From Aegilops tauschii subsp. strangulata (lineage: Eukaryota > Streptophyta > Magnoliopsida > Poales > Poaceae), in assembly GCF_002575655.3 (NCBI RefSeq), contig NC_053035.3, positions 93,645,322-93,709,321 of the forward strand: a DNA stretch of 64,000 nt, read 5' to 3'. The notes beneath the pieces are model-generated. The model was given only the letters and a program-made list of their open reading frames with translations. It searched no databases and was not told where the DNA came from. The position numbers were made by a program, and so were the translations under genes. This document shows positions 55,443-64,000 of the stretch, one piece after another; the first letter of the stretch is position 1; every line of letters starts with the position of its first letter.

Positions 55443-56396
55443 TGTTGGGGTGGACGGTAACCGCCTGCTATTGGTGCAACAAACCTTGGGTCTGTTGCCC
55501 AGACTGTGCACAGGCACGGGAACAAGATTGAGGCACCAACCCAAGTCAAAGATTGAAGGACCAAGAGATTTGGAGAACCAACATGCAGTTCAGAGAGACC
55601 AAGATCAAGCCAGAAGAGCAAGATATCGGCAAGAGAAGAGCCTCCCTTGCCGGGCAGGCGAGCCCGGCAAGGGGCGAGGCCACCGCCAGAAGCTGGCAAC
55701 CAAGGCACCCCGGCAAGGTCTGCCAGGGCTCACGGGGGCAGAACCACCCCACCAACCACTCAAGCACGACCCACGTCGTCAATCAGTGTGGTGTCAAGCC
55801 GCAAGATGATTAAGTGGAAGCCATTCGCCACATGGCAGCCATTTCCTACAGAAGAAACCCATAGATGACACCCGTCCTGCGACGTGTCAAGAAAACAAGA
55901 GAAGAGGCGCGGAGCTAGCAAGATAGCCCGGCAAGCCTTGCTGGGCGACCAGTGATGTGACACTAAGCGGTGCATTTCATGCACCATGTCAGCTCGCAGA
56001 GTTAGGTATGATAGCACTGTTTGCTATCATATCAGTGGATAATGACTATTTTGCCATTGTGGTGACCCCTTAATCTATAAAAGGAGGCCCATGGCGCCCG
56101 TAGGAAGGGTTGGAAAGTTGATAAACCCACACCACCATACGCACATAGTCACTACGGCCCTACGGCGACCCTTGCCGGGAAAGTGTACTACGTAGCACCA
56201 TCCCCATTCCATCATTAATCCACTAAAGCAGGAGTAGGGTCTTACGCCTCGCGGCGGCCCGAACCTGGGTAAATTGCTTGTGTGATCTCTGTCGTGCTGC
56301 CGTGCGCTGGTCTGCTCTTTGTGCAACGCGACGTCCCCCTGCTAAACCAGCAAGGGGCCTCCTGGTCCCATAGGTTGTTGTGGATATCCCGCAACA
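55443..56396 (+). repeat. 5' LTR of Element-5
   Basis: 954 bp as delimited. TATA-like CTATAAAAGGAGG at about 56076 is well placed for a promoter. An internal repeated word CCCGGCAAGG/CCGGGCAGGCG occurs near 55650-55720. Confidence 0.65.
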
Positions 56397-56400
56397 TCTT

Positions 56401-56418
56401 TGGCGCGCCAGGTAGGGG
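56401..56418 (+). promoter_or_regulatory. Element-5 primer binding site
   Basis: TGGCGCGCCAGGTAGGGG starts four bases after the LTR end; identical to that of Element-3. Confidence 0.82.
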
Positions 56419-56484
56419 GCTCGCCTGCGCGAACCTGAAAGCGTTCGCAGCGCGTCGTGTTCATCGCCATCCTCATCTTCGACG

Positions 56485-57649
56485 ATGCCATCAACCATGG
56501 CGCCCGAGAAGAAGAAGTCCGGCCCTTCGGCCCATCCGTCCACTTCGAAGGATCCGCCGCCCGCGGCCTCCAGTGCCTCGGGGATGCGGGGTCAAGCGAG
56601 GGCGTGAACGCTGCTGGGGGCGTGATTGGAGCAGGTGGCGCCATCGCCACTCCCCCCGCGGCCGACATGATCGAGGGCTGGAGATGTCCGAGGAGAACAT
56701 CATCAACAACGCCTTGGCGGTCATGCTCCACAAGGTGCGGGCGAGGGGATCACTCCGTCTGCACCCTCTCCTCCCACTGACGGGCACAGCCACAGCAACG
56801 GTGCTCGGTCTGGGGTGAGCCATCGCCCTCCGGCCGCTCCCACTGCGGGAGCGATCACGGCCCATATGCCTCCTCCCGGATGAGCCGACCAGACCGCTGC
56901 GCTCGACGGAGCCGCTGGCCCTCGAGCGCCACCGCCGCGCGACCCCGCTGCCCAGGTGGTCGTCCCACAGCTGCGTGGATGTGGCACCACCGCCGTCGCT
57001 GCCGCTGGAACCATCAGGAGCCAGGCGACAGTGCGGTCGATGTCATCGACATCTATACCGAGCACAGCCACGGAAGCTATGGCGCGAGCTTAGTTGCTAC
57101 TGAAGTTCCCGCCAGCGGCCAAGTAGATGGTTGAATGGTGTGCCACCATCCAGAGCCTACTCGGTTTCACCGAAGTTGGGGGCTCACGACGAGCTGGCCC
57201 ACCACGACCTCCGCGAGACCGACGGGTGCGGCGGCCTCAATGTCGACGAGCCTGCGCTTGGTGTTGGCGGGTGCCTACCTTTCGAGGTCGGCTGCCCTGC
57301 CTTTACACGAGAGCTACGGCAAGTCCGTTGGCCGTCTGTTCGCACATTCAAGCCAGAGATACCTGAAAAGTACGACGGGAGGCTGAACCCGGCAGAGTTC
57401 CTGAGCATCTACACCATCGTTGTTCAAGCTGCCGGGGGAAGAGATGAGAAGGTGTTCACTAACTACTTCCCTTTGGCCCTGAAGTACAATGTGAGGTCTT
57501 GGCTGATGCACCTGCCGGAGAACTCCATTTCGTCATTGGTAGACCTGTGCCACGAGTTCATCGGTGCCTTCACCGGTGGCCACCAAGAGCCCGGCAGACC
57601 CAGCGACCTGCAACTTCTCCAACAGAAGGAAGGAGAAACTCTCCATAAG
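56485..57649 (+). pseudogene. Element-5 gag, truncated by Element-6
   Basis: ATG 56485 (MPSTMAPEKKKSGPSAHPST) begins the leader, which meets a TGA near 56605. The Retrotrans_gag core (PF03732) lies in the frame covering 57131-57649: VRTFKPEIPEKYDGRLNPAE, FLSIYTIVVQAAGGRDEKVF, NYFPLALKYNVRSWLMHLPE and LLQQKEGETLHK. It stops being gag exactly at 57650, where the Element-6 LTR begins. Capsid-type protein in life; non-functional here. Confidence 0.8.
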
Positions 57650-58169
57650 TGTCCTGGAATTGACACGGCAGATGTCCTCGTGCAAGGACTTAGTCGTGGA
57701 GCCATCGCAACTAGGAAGCTTAAAGGGGTTAAACGGGACAAGGGACACCAGGATTATACTGGTTCAGCCCCTTACGGTGAAGGTAAAAGCCTACGTCCAG
57801 TTGAGATGGTATTACTTAGGGTTTCGATGACCAGGGAGCTTAATCGCTATGCCTGGCTATCGATCTGTTGTTTCTTGCCCTGAACTGCCGCCGGGTCATC
57901 CCTTTATATAGAGAGGTTGACGCCCCGCGGCTCTCAGAGTCCCGGCCGGCTTATAACAGTGTCCGGCTCGGACTCTTAACTATTCTTGCCTTACACTACA
58001 AGTTTCACCATAACGGCGATTTATCACTACGGGCCTTAAGCCATCTCCGGGTCTTAAGCCCATTACTGACTTGCCGTCCTCAAGCTTGGTACTGGGCTTC
58101 ACGTGATGATCATTATGACTTAACCCGGCCCCTCCTGGGCGGGTGACTCTAATGGCTATATCCTCAACA
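57650..58169 (-). repeat. LTR of Element-6 (3' LTR, minus-strand element)
   Basis: 520 bp. On the plus strand it opens TGTCCTGGAATTGACACGG and closes TATCCTCAACA; on its own strand TGTTGAGGATA…. TATATAAAGG lies on the minus strand at 57902-57911. It interrupts gag of Element-5 after ATAAG (57645-57649). The adjacent purine tract on its right side shows that it is the 3' LTR of an element extending rightwards. Confidence 0.8.
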
Positions 58170-58183
58170 TTAGGCCCCAGATT
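58170..58183 (-). promoter_or_regulatory. Element-6 polypurine tract
   Basis: Minus strand AATCTGGGGCCTAA directly before TGTTGAGG. Confidence 0.6.
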
Positions 58184-59221
58184 GATTTGAACCGGTTCAT
58201 GTCAATCTTCAATCCTTTAAGAGAAAAATCGTCCGGCTTCTGCTTGTGCGAAGGTTGTAACCCGCCATAACGTCATCTTCTGGATTCCTGGTAACCCGCA
58301 TGACGTCATCTTCCATTAAACTCATTTTTTTATTCTGTCATATCCCAACGGATCTTATCTTAATAACCATCCCAAGAATCGAGGCGTTTCTGCGGCAAGA
58401 TAATCATGTCTCTAGCCTCCTCATTTCTCGCGCCCATTTATGAGTCGTTCCTTATAAATAGGCCCGGCCCATAGGCCTTCGTCACTTCTCGATCCCTTGT
58501 CTTCCTCCTCTGACGCCCCAGAGCTCGAGCTCCGCCGCCGCCGCCGCACCCCTAGTCTTCCTCAACCTCGGCCGCTGCATCACCCTGAGCTGGTCCAGAG
58601 AAACGGCGGCAACCTCCGCATCTCATCAGCGCCAGTAAGTCCTCGCCCCTCCATACAGTAGATTCGCATTAGGGTCCGGTCGTTCTTCCCCTGTTCTTCA
58701 TAGTTCATCTCGAGTTCTTCACAGTTCTTCCACCGCGACCCCTCTTGATCCGGAAAACAGGGTAGAACTCCCGCGGTAGTGGTTTCGCACCCATTTCCAA
58801 TACTAGCAGATCCCTCTTGCTTGCAAAAAGACCTCATTAGAACATATGAACTTCTCTGTGCCAGTTTTTAGGTCTAGAAATTTTTCCTTTCTAAACGACC
58901 GTTTGATCCAATATAATCCCTGCAATTTGTGAAACTTGTTTGTGCGACACTTAGACAAAAACTACCTCTGTGAGCCATGGCGACTCATATCGCCGGCTTA
59001 AAAGCGGCCATGCGCTGTGAAATTTCCGGCTCATTCATGATAGAGTTTTAAACAACTTGAATTACTTATGATATCCACAGCGGCTTAGATAACCTGGCAC
59101 AATTAGCCATATATCATTAGGCCCCTTCATAATCCGCCATCTTGAATACTGAACTGGAATCTTCCTCCGGCTTATATTTGAACCGGACATTCTCTTTTGT
59201 CATAGGCTTTTGTCTTTCACA
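58184..59221 (+). promoter_or_regulatory. Promoter and 5' UTR of the Element-6 antisense gene
   Basis: CTTATAAATAGG (TATA box at 58453-58460) is followed by a pyrimidine-rich leader and GAGCTCGAGCTCCGCCGCCG. A donor CA|GTAAGT at 58635 and an acceptor CATAG near 59205 suggest a 570-bp 5'-UTR intron ending about 17 bp before the start codon. This gives the gene its own promoter, independent of the LTR. Confidence 0.6.
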
Positions 59222-62200
59222 ATGCCGCCCAAGGCTCCTAAGGCACCCATTACGTGCAACTGGGTGAGATCCAACGTTACTGATGATAACTTAGATGATT
59301 TCGTGAAGACGGGTTACCTGCCTAAGAAGGAGGTCATGTCCTATCGTGCCCCTGACCCGTCCGAAGAAAAACCTCAACCAAGAGACAGAGAGGTTGTTAT
59401 ATTTGCTGATCACATGAGCCGGGGCTTTGCTCCTCCTGGCTCAAAATTCTTCAGAGATGTTCTGAACTTTTTCGATCTGCGACCTCAAGACATTGGACCC
59501 AATTCCGTGTCAAACATTTGTAACTTTCAAGTGTTCTGTGAGGTATATCTTGGCGAGGAACCCAGCCTACTGCTCTTTAGGGAGCTGTTTTATCTGAACC
59601 GCCAGAACGAGTGTGCCAATGGGCCTAGCTTGGAACTTGGCGGAATTTCAATCCAACGATGGAGAGATTGCCTCTTTACTTATGCTGAGCCGCCAAGCCA
59701 CCCAAAGGACTGGAACCAGACATGGTTCTACTGCCAGGACACTTCTCCGGCTGATGAGAACCCTCTGCCCGGCTTTCGTGCCCTGTGTATGGAGTCAAAT
59801 CACCCTCTGCCGGACAAATTATCCCAAGCTGAGTGTCAACCGCTTATGCCCACCATAAACAAAATCAAAGCTCTTCTGGGAAACGGCTTAAATGGTGTAG
59901 ATCTGGTCCGGGTCTGGGTTGCCTGGCGGGTGATTCCCTTAAGCTGCCGCCCCAGCTTGATGTGTGAGTACTCAGGCCGGAAAGATGATCCTCTACGGCA
60001 CAGCCCAGAGGACTTACCTGAAGATGTTATTGATGAGACAACCAAGTCACTTCTGAACGAGAGCCTGGCAGATTGCGGGAGAGTGGGCCTGAGCCCTTTC
60101 TGCAAGACTAACCCGGCTCCTGCGGTAAACCATTGACCTAAGTACTTCTCCTTTCATTTTAACAATTTTAACTTAGCTTACTAACCTTTGCTGTTCTTTA
60201 CAGGCTAATGATAAGTTCTGGAAGGTCAGATATGACCATGAAGCTGCTAAAAAGGCCAGGAAGGTCAAAAAAGCCGCCAGGAGAGCTGCTCCCCGCAAGA
60301 AGGGGAGTAAGCCTAGCGCCTCAGACCTGCTTCAGCTGGATGATACCTCCGAGTCAGAGGTAGCCCTTGATTCTTATGCTCTTTTTTTTGTTTGTTCTTA
60401 ACCACCTTATCGACACTGATTATCAGCAGGAGGACACCGGAGCGAGTAACCCGGTGACTGAAGAGGTAACTATACTTTCCTCCGACTCGGAGCCCTTGCC
60501 AAGGCTGAAAGTCCGAAGAGTAGCCCGGAAAGTAAGATTTTCACATCCTTTAGCTTATCAAGATCCTCAATTTCTTTTGAAGCGACAGATTCATGAGAGC
60601 CGGAGGCACACCCGGACCAACAAGGATGCAGACCTCTCCTCCGGCTTACCTGAAGCATCAAAGAAGCGCCGGACCGAGGTTATCTCCAACTTATATCCTT
60701 TTCATCCTTTGGCGGGCGTCACTCGTCAACCGCTCAATTTTTCTGATTCAAACTATCAGGAAACTTCACCTTCCTCCGGGGACTCCATGCAATCCAACTT
60801 GCCGGCTTTCAAGACCACACCCGGGTAATGATGATCAGCTTATGTTGTGCTTATCTTACTCATGCTTTTGTGCTTTTGTACTAACTTTTTGTCTTTTCAG
60901 TGCTCAAGCAAAGCTCAGCAAGAGGGCAAAGAAAAGTAAACCGGTCGAAGAACCGGTCTTGACTGAACCGGAGGCTTCTGCTCATGAGCCGCCATCTGCC
61001 TCAGCTCTTGAAACCACCGCTCCAACTGAAGAACAAGTCATGGAGGATTCTGATAACCTGGAGATCCCCAGCTCAGCTCAACCGGCCGATGACCCGGACG
61101 TTGTAATCACCCGGATAGAGTTTGTCGAGCCGGGAAGACCCACTGTGTTGGCTAGATGCTCTGCCAAGGAAGAGCTACTGGAGCGCCGCAAGGCCAGGCT
61201 GGATATCACCAACTATGCTAAATTGAGCATTGGAGATATCGTCTCCGGCTATGTTAATCAGGTGCACAACAGCCGGGACCTGGAGATTGACATGGTGAAG
61301 CAAATCCAGATTAAATCTGAGGTACAACTCTTCCTTGTTTACTCCATAGTTATCCTTGCCATGCTAGCCCCCAAGTCTATTACTTATGATAGAATATGTT
61401 GTAGACTTTAATACCGGCATACCTGGTAACACTCAAGGGCCCGGTTAGACAGCATCCTTACCTTATGTTAATCAAGTAACTGATCAAGTTTATACATTAG
61501 CCCCCAAGTGCCAAGTATCTTTACTTGCGAAGTGCTTGGGACTTACTTTCATGAAACGGCACTGTGACTAGAATCTTTCAGCATACATTAGTCCCCAAGG
61601 GCCAAGTATTTTTGCTTGCACAATGCTTGGGACTTATTATGGCATTATACTCACTTTAACTATAACCCGGAACTTGCACAGGCCATCTGTAAGAAACTTG
61701 AGCCGGAAATCTCTGATCTGAAGAGCCGGTTGAAGACCAAGGAAATTGAAACTCACAAAGCCAACTCCAAATTTGAACTCAGTATATCTGCACAAGAGAA
61801 ACTGAAGAAAAAATTTGAAGCAGAAAAGAAAACCTGGGCAGATGAAAAGGCTGCCTTGCTCAGCCGGGCCGAACAGGCGGAGGCTGCTCTTACTGAGAGA
61901 ACCGCCGAGCTGACCGGCTTAAAACGCCATGTCTCTCAGATGGTCTCCGCAATCTTTGGTAAGGCACTCCATACATTTCCAACTATTTCACATAATTTAC
62001 TTCCCATAGATATCTCAGTTACCATCAGCTCACCTGCCTTTGCAATGCAGGCCCCAGGAGCTCCAATCTCAGCCAGAGCATATTGACCAAGCTGAAGGCG
62101 GTTTACACCTTGGTGGAGCAACTTTACACCGGGTCACAACGTGCTTTAGCCGTTGTGGCTCTGTCCAATGAAGTTCCCACTCACCTGGCGGATGTACTCA

Positions 62201-62694
62201 GGCGGCTTGCCGTTCTTCCTCAACGCTTCCAAGAGCTGAGATGGGCTTCTGCAAGAGCCGGAGCTATAGCTGCTCTGAGCCGGGCCAAGGCGTTTCTCCC
62301 AGAGCTAGACCCGGCCAACATTGGTCTTGGATACCCCAGTCTGAAGGAAGACGGTACCCCCTTTGACCAGAAAGACTTCGCCGCCTGTGTGAAGAGCGTG
62401 CGCCCTGTGGCTACCTTAATTGGGAATGACACAGATCTTACCAAGTATCAGCCGGGCTATGACGCGGAGAATCAGAGGATCCCAACTCCACGCTATGAAG
62501 CAGTCAGCTTGATCCCTCCGACTCGTAAGCATACCTTCATCCCAGAAGTTGTCCCGGCAAGGTTAATTGATGATGAGGCTCAATTTGAAGCTTTGAGCGG
62601 CATTGACTGGAAATCATCAACCTTCCAGGTCATGGAAACAGCCGGAGGAGCGGAGAGGGATGAGCCGGGAGCTTCAACTCAACAAGCACCTTGA
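59222..62694 (+). CDS. Intact antisense additional gene of Element-6 (PF04195, 'gypsy-type transposon' family), six exons
   Basis: Predicted exons are 59222-60124, 60204-60359, 60430-60824, 60901-61321, 61682-61958 and 62051-62694. All are GT-AG and phase-compatible, about 931 aa. The N-terminal ~300 residues are the PF04195 region (CNWVRSNVTDDNLDDFVKTG; FADHMSRGFAPPGSKFFRDV; SICNFQVFCEV-like text NICNFQVFCEVYLGEEP; CLFTYAEPPSHPKDWNQTWF). Exon 2 is strongly basic (KKARKVKKAARRAAPRKKGS), a likely nuclear signal. Exons 3-4 are acidic and disordered. Exon 5 is coiled coil (AQEKLKKKFEAEKKTWADEK). Exon 6 is a helical C-terminal domain (LADVLRRLAVLPQRFQELRW; ANIGLGYPSLKEDGTPFDQK). The ATG at 59222 is used; an in-frame TTG lies 12 bases upstream. 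It is antisense to its element and adjacent to the 3' LTR, as known for additional ORFs of Tat elements. Role unknown. Confidence 0.82.
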
Positions 62695-63660
62695 TTTCTT
62701 AGGCGGCTTATAGATATGTCTTATAAACAATGCCGCAACTTTTGGACTCGGGGAGTCCTGTAATAGAGTAGGACAAACACTTAATTTTGTCGTGCCATCG
62801 TGCACATGTGCAGCGCTTAACTCTGTTGAAGCTGCTCTGTTATATCCCTCCGGGTTATGTTTGATCATTACTTTCCTTAAGCTTAAAGAGCTGTCTTTAA
62901 TTGTCCTGCATAGGAAAACAAATCACAAGTCTCTAGGCGGCTTACCGCATGGAGAATCACATGTTTTACATATAACCCAGAATATGAATCAAGGTCATAA
63001 AAGACCGGCTCTCAATTATATCTTCGAGATAACTATAAGAGCATACCTGCCAGCATTCAAGTACATGTCAGGACCGGTTTTTCGGGATATTAATTTCCCA
63101 GAAAATGGCCCTTGTGCTTACCAGCCCCAGGATTACTGTTAGCTGATGAGGCACCAACTTGTTACAGAAATTCCAAGCAAGGTACAAAATATGTAGTACA
63201 AGACCATTGTGGCCTATGAGTACAACAATTGGTTTCTAGTGGTTGATGGCGGAAGCGGTTTGTTGTTCATCTGTGTCTATGGGACTCCATTTCCCACAAG
63301 AACAGCTGACCAGGATAACTCCTATCTTCGCGAGGCTGCTATCACCTTTGCATGGGTTCCGGGGCTGTCGTCGCAACGCTCCTCTCCACGCAAGAAATCT
63401 GGCCAAGACAATAGCCAGGGACAAGCCAGTGAGTACGTTTGAATGTACTCGCAAACATTATGAACACGGGCATAATATAACAATGGATAATCATGCTCCG
63501 AAATATTCTATGATCATAACGTCAGTCGCGAAATAAAAAAAATTCATGATGCACGCATGCAGGTTGTTCATGTAAAATATGAATATGCAATACGGGAGTA
63601 GAAATAGAATGCACCGATCGAGTGTTTGAAGCGACGCCTCGAAAGGAAAATAAAATAAAT
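62695..63660. other. 3' flank of the antisense gene, no gene recognised
   Basis: The first ~200 bp probably hold the 3' UTR (AATAGAGTAGGACAAACAC; AT-rich tail). From 63170 a stretch reads open on both strands for 70-100 codons (63243-63536 plus, 63236-63454 minus) without family features. Not called. Confidence 0.5.
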
Positions 63661-63900
63661 CATGCCTCAGTCGGGCGTCTGCGCGACACCGCATAAAGGG
63701 CTTATAAATAAAAGAAATAACAAGCATGCCACAGTCGGGCGTCTATGCGACACCACATAAAGGGCTTATAAATAATAGAAATAACAAGTATGCCATAGTC
63801 GGGCGTCTGAGCGACACCACATAATGGGCTTATAAATAATAGAAATAACAAGCATGCCACAGTCGGGCGTCTATGCGACACCACATAAAGGGCTTATAAG
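63661..63900. repeat. 64-bp tandem repeat, about 3.8 copies
   Basis: Unit CATGCCACAGTCGGGCGTCT plus ATGCGACACCACATAAAGGG and CTTATAAATAATAGAAATAA. Copies start at 63661, 63725, 63789 and 63853; the last is cut after about 50 bp. Copies 2-4 are closer to each other than to copy 1. Confidence 0.93.
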
Positions 63901-64000
63901 AGAGTAATCGTAGTGAGTATCCAGGAGGTAGAACCGTACCAGGGATACTCAATAATTCAAATAATGTAAATGGTTAGTCCACAATAATAATAATCATAAT
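63901..64000. other. Window-end sequence
   Basis: CCAGGAGGTAGAACCGTACC and an AATAATAAT tract. Nothing assignable. Confidence 0.4.

Larger units (their letters stand above)
55443..57649 (+). mobile_element. Element-5: Tat-type Gypsy retrotransposon, 5' part
   Basis: LTR 55443-56396 (TGTTGGGG…CCCGCAACA), primer site 56401-56418 (TGGCGCGCCAGGTAGGGG, as in Element-3) and a gag pseudogene interrupted at 57650 by Element-6. The rest of the element must lie beyond the right window edge. The LTR start is chosen because TGTTG and CAACA are inverted; the flanking CTTAT cannot be checked against a right copy. Confidence 0.72.
57650..64000 (-). mobile_element. Element-6: minus-strand Tat-type Gypsy element with antisense gene, runs off the window
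   Basis: The 3' LTR at 57650-58169, polypurine tract 58183-58170 (ATCTGGGGCCTAA on the minus strand) and an antisense PF04195 gene at 59222-62694 reproduce the order seen in Element-3. No pol is reached before the window ends. The extent between 62695 and 64000 is assumed, not shown; another insertion could lie there. Confidence 0.6.

Noticed and set aside
57994..58010. CACTACAAG, resembling a CACTA terminus
   Set aside because: Lies within the Element-6 LTR; no subterminal motifs, partner end or duplication.
60532..60588. Intron in exon 3 of the Element-6 antisense gene (GTAAGA…GACAG)
   Set aside because: Only 57 nt, in frame and open; treated as exon, though an alternative splice cannot be excluded.
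63661..63900. CRISPR-like array
   Set aside because: Direct 64-bp tandem units without variable spacers, in plant nuclear DNA.
1..64000. tRNA genes, organelle inserts or ordinary host genes
   Set aside because: None recognised on either strand; the only tRNA-like matches are the retrotransposon primer sites.

Overview
The window is nuclear DNA of a large-genome grass, most likely a wheat/barley relative (Triticeae). This rests on the dense nesting of long LTR retrotransposons, a 10.7-kb CACTA transposon whose ends are packed with TTTGCCGTC motifs, and plant tRNA-Met primer sites. The genus assignment is inference. I found no ordinary host gene. Almost every coding stretch belongs to, or is carried by, a transposable element.

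Layout: (a) A minus-strand DUF4283/zinc-knuckle gene, now a pseudogene, is the oldest layer. Its pieces lie at 32789-34290, 21642-22569 and 1-274 and it runs off the left edge. (b) Gypsy-1, a chromodomain Gypsy element on the minus strand (275-21636, target duplication CTACA), split it. (c) A CACTA transposon (1401-12144, duplication CAA) then landed in the 3' LTR of Gypsy-1; the other LTR keeps the empty site. The CACTA carries a frameshifted transposase gene and an apparently intact eight-exon second gene. (d) Gypsy-2, a related element on the plus strand (22570-32788), also split the DUF4283 gene and is more decayed. (e) Element-3 (34516-41857, duplication AGGAG) is a Tat-type Gypsy element without pol but with an antisense additional ORF. 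It sits in the 5' LTR of Element-4 (about 34400-47250), which has tRNA-Met primer site, polypurine tract and LTRs but no recognisable coding. (f) 47281-47429 holds a 5S-rRNA-like piece followed by a strong hairpin. (g) 47430-54700 is a gene-bearing, CACTA-like accessory region with four small gene modules (two intact, two broken), a 500-bp tandem array, a 45-bp array and a scattered GTTTGTGATG motif. (h) Element-5 (LTR 55443-56396, gag 56485-57649) is cut inside gag by Element-6. (i) Element-6 lies on the minus strand (3' LTR 57650-58169). It carries an intact six-exon antisense gene at 59222-62694 with its own TATA box, and continues past the right edge.

How the parts work together: Gypsy-1 and Gypsy-2 each carry the same extra coiled-coil ORF before gag. 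Element-3 and Element-6 each carry an antisense PF04195-like gene next to the 3' LTR. These conserved accessory genes and the long hairpin upstream of the CACTA transposase are the most interesting content. Domain names are from memory and by-eye comparison; no database search was possible.
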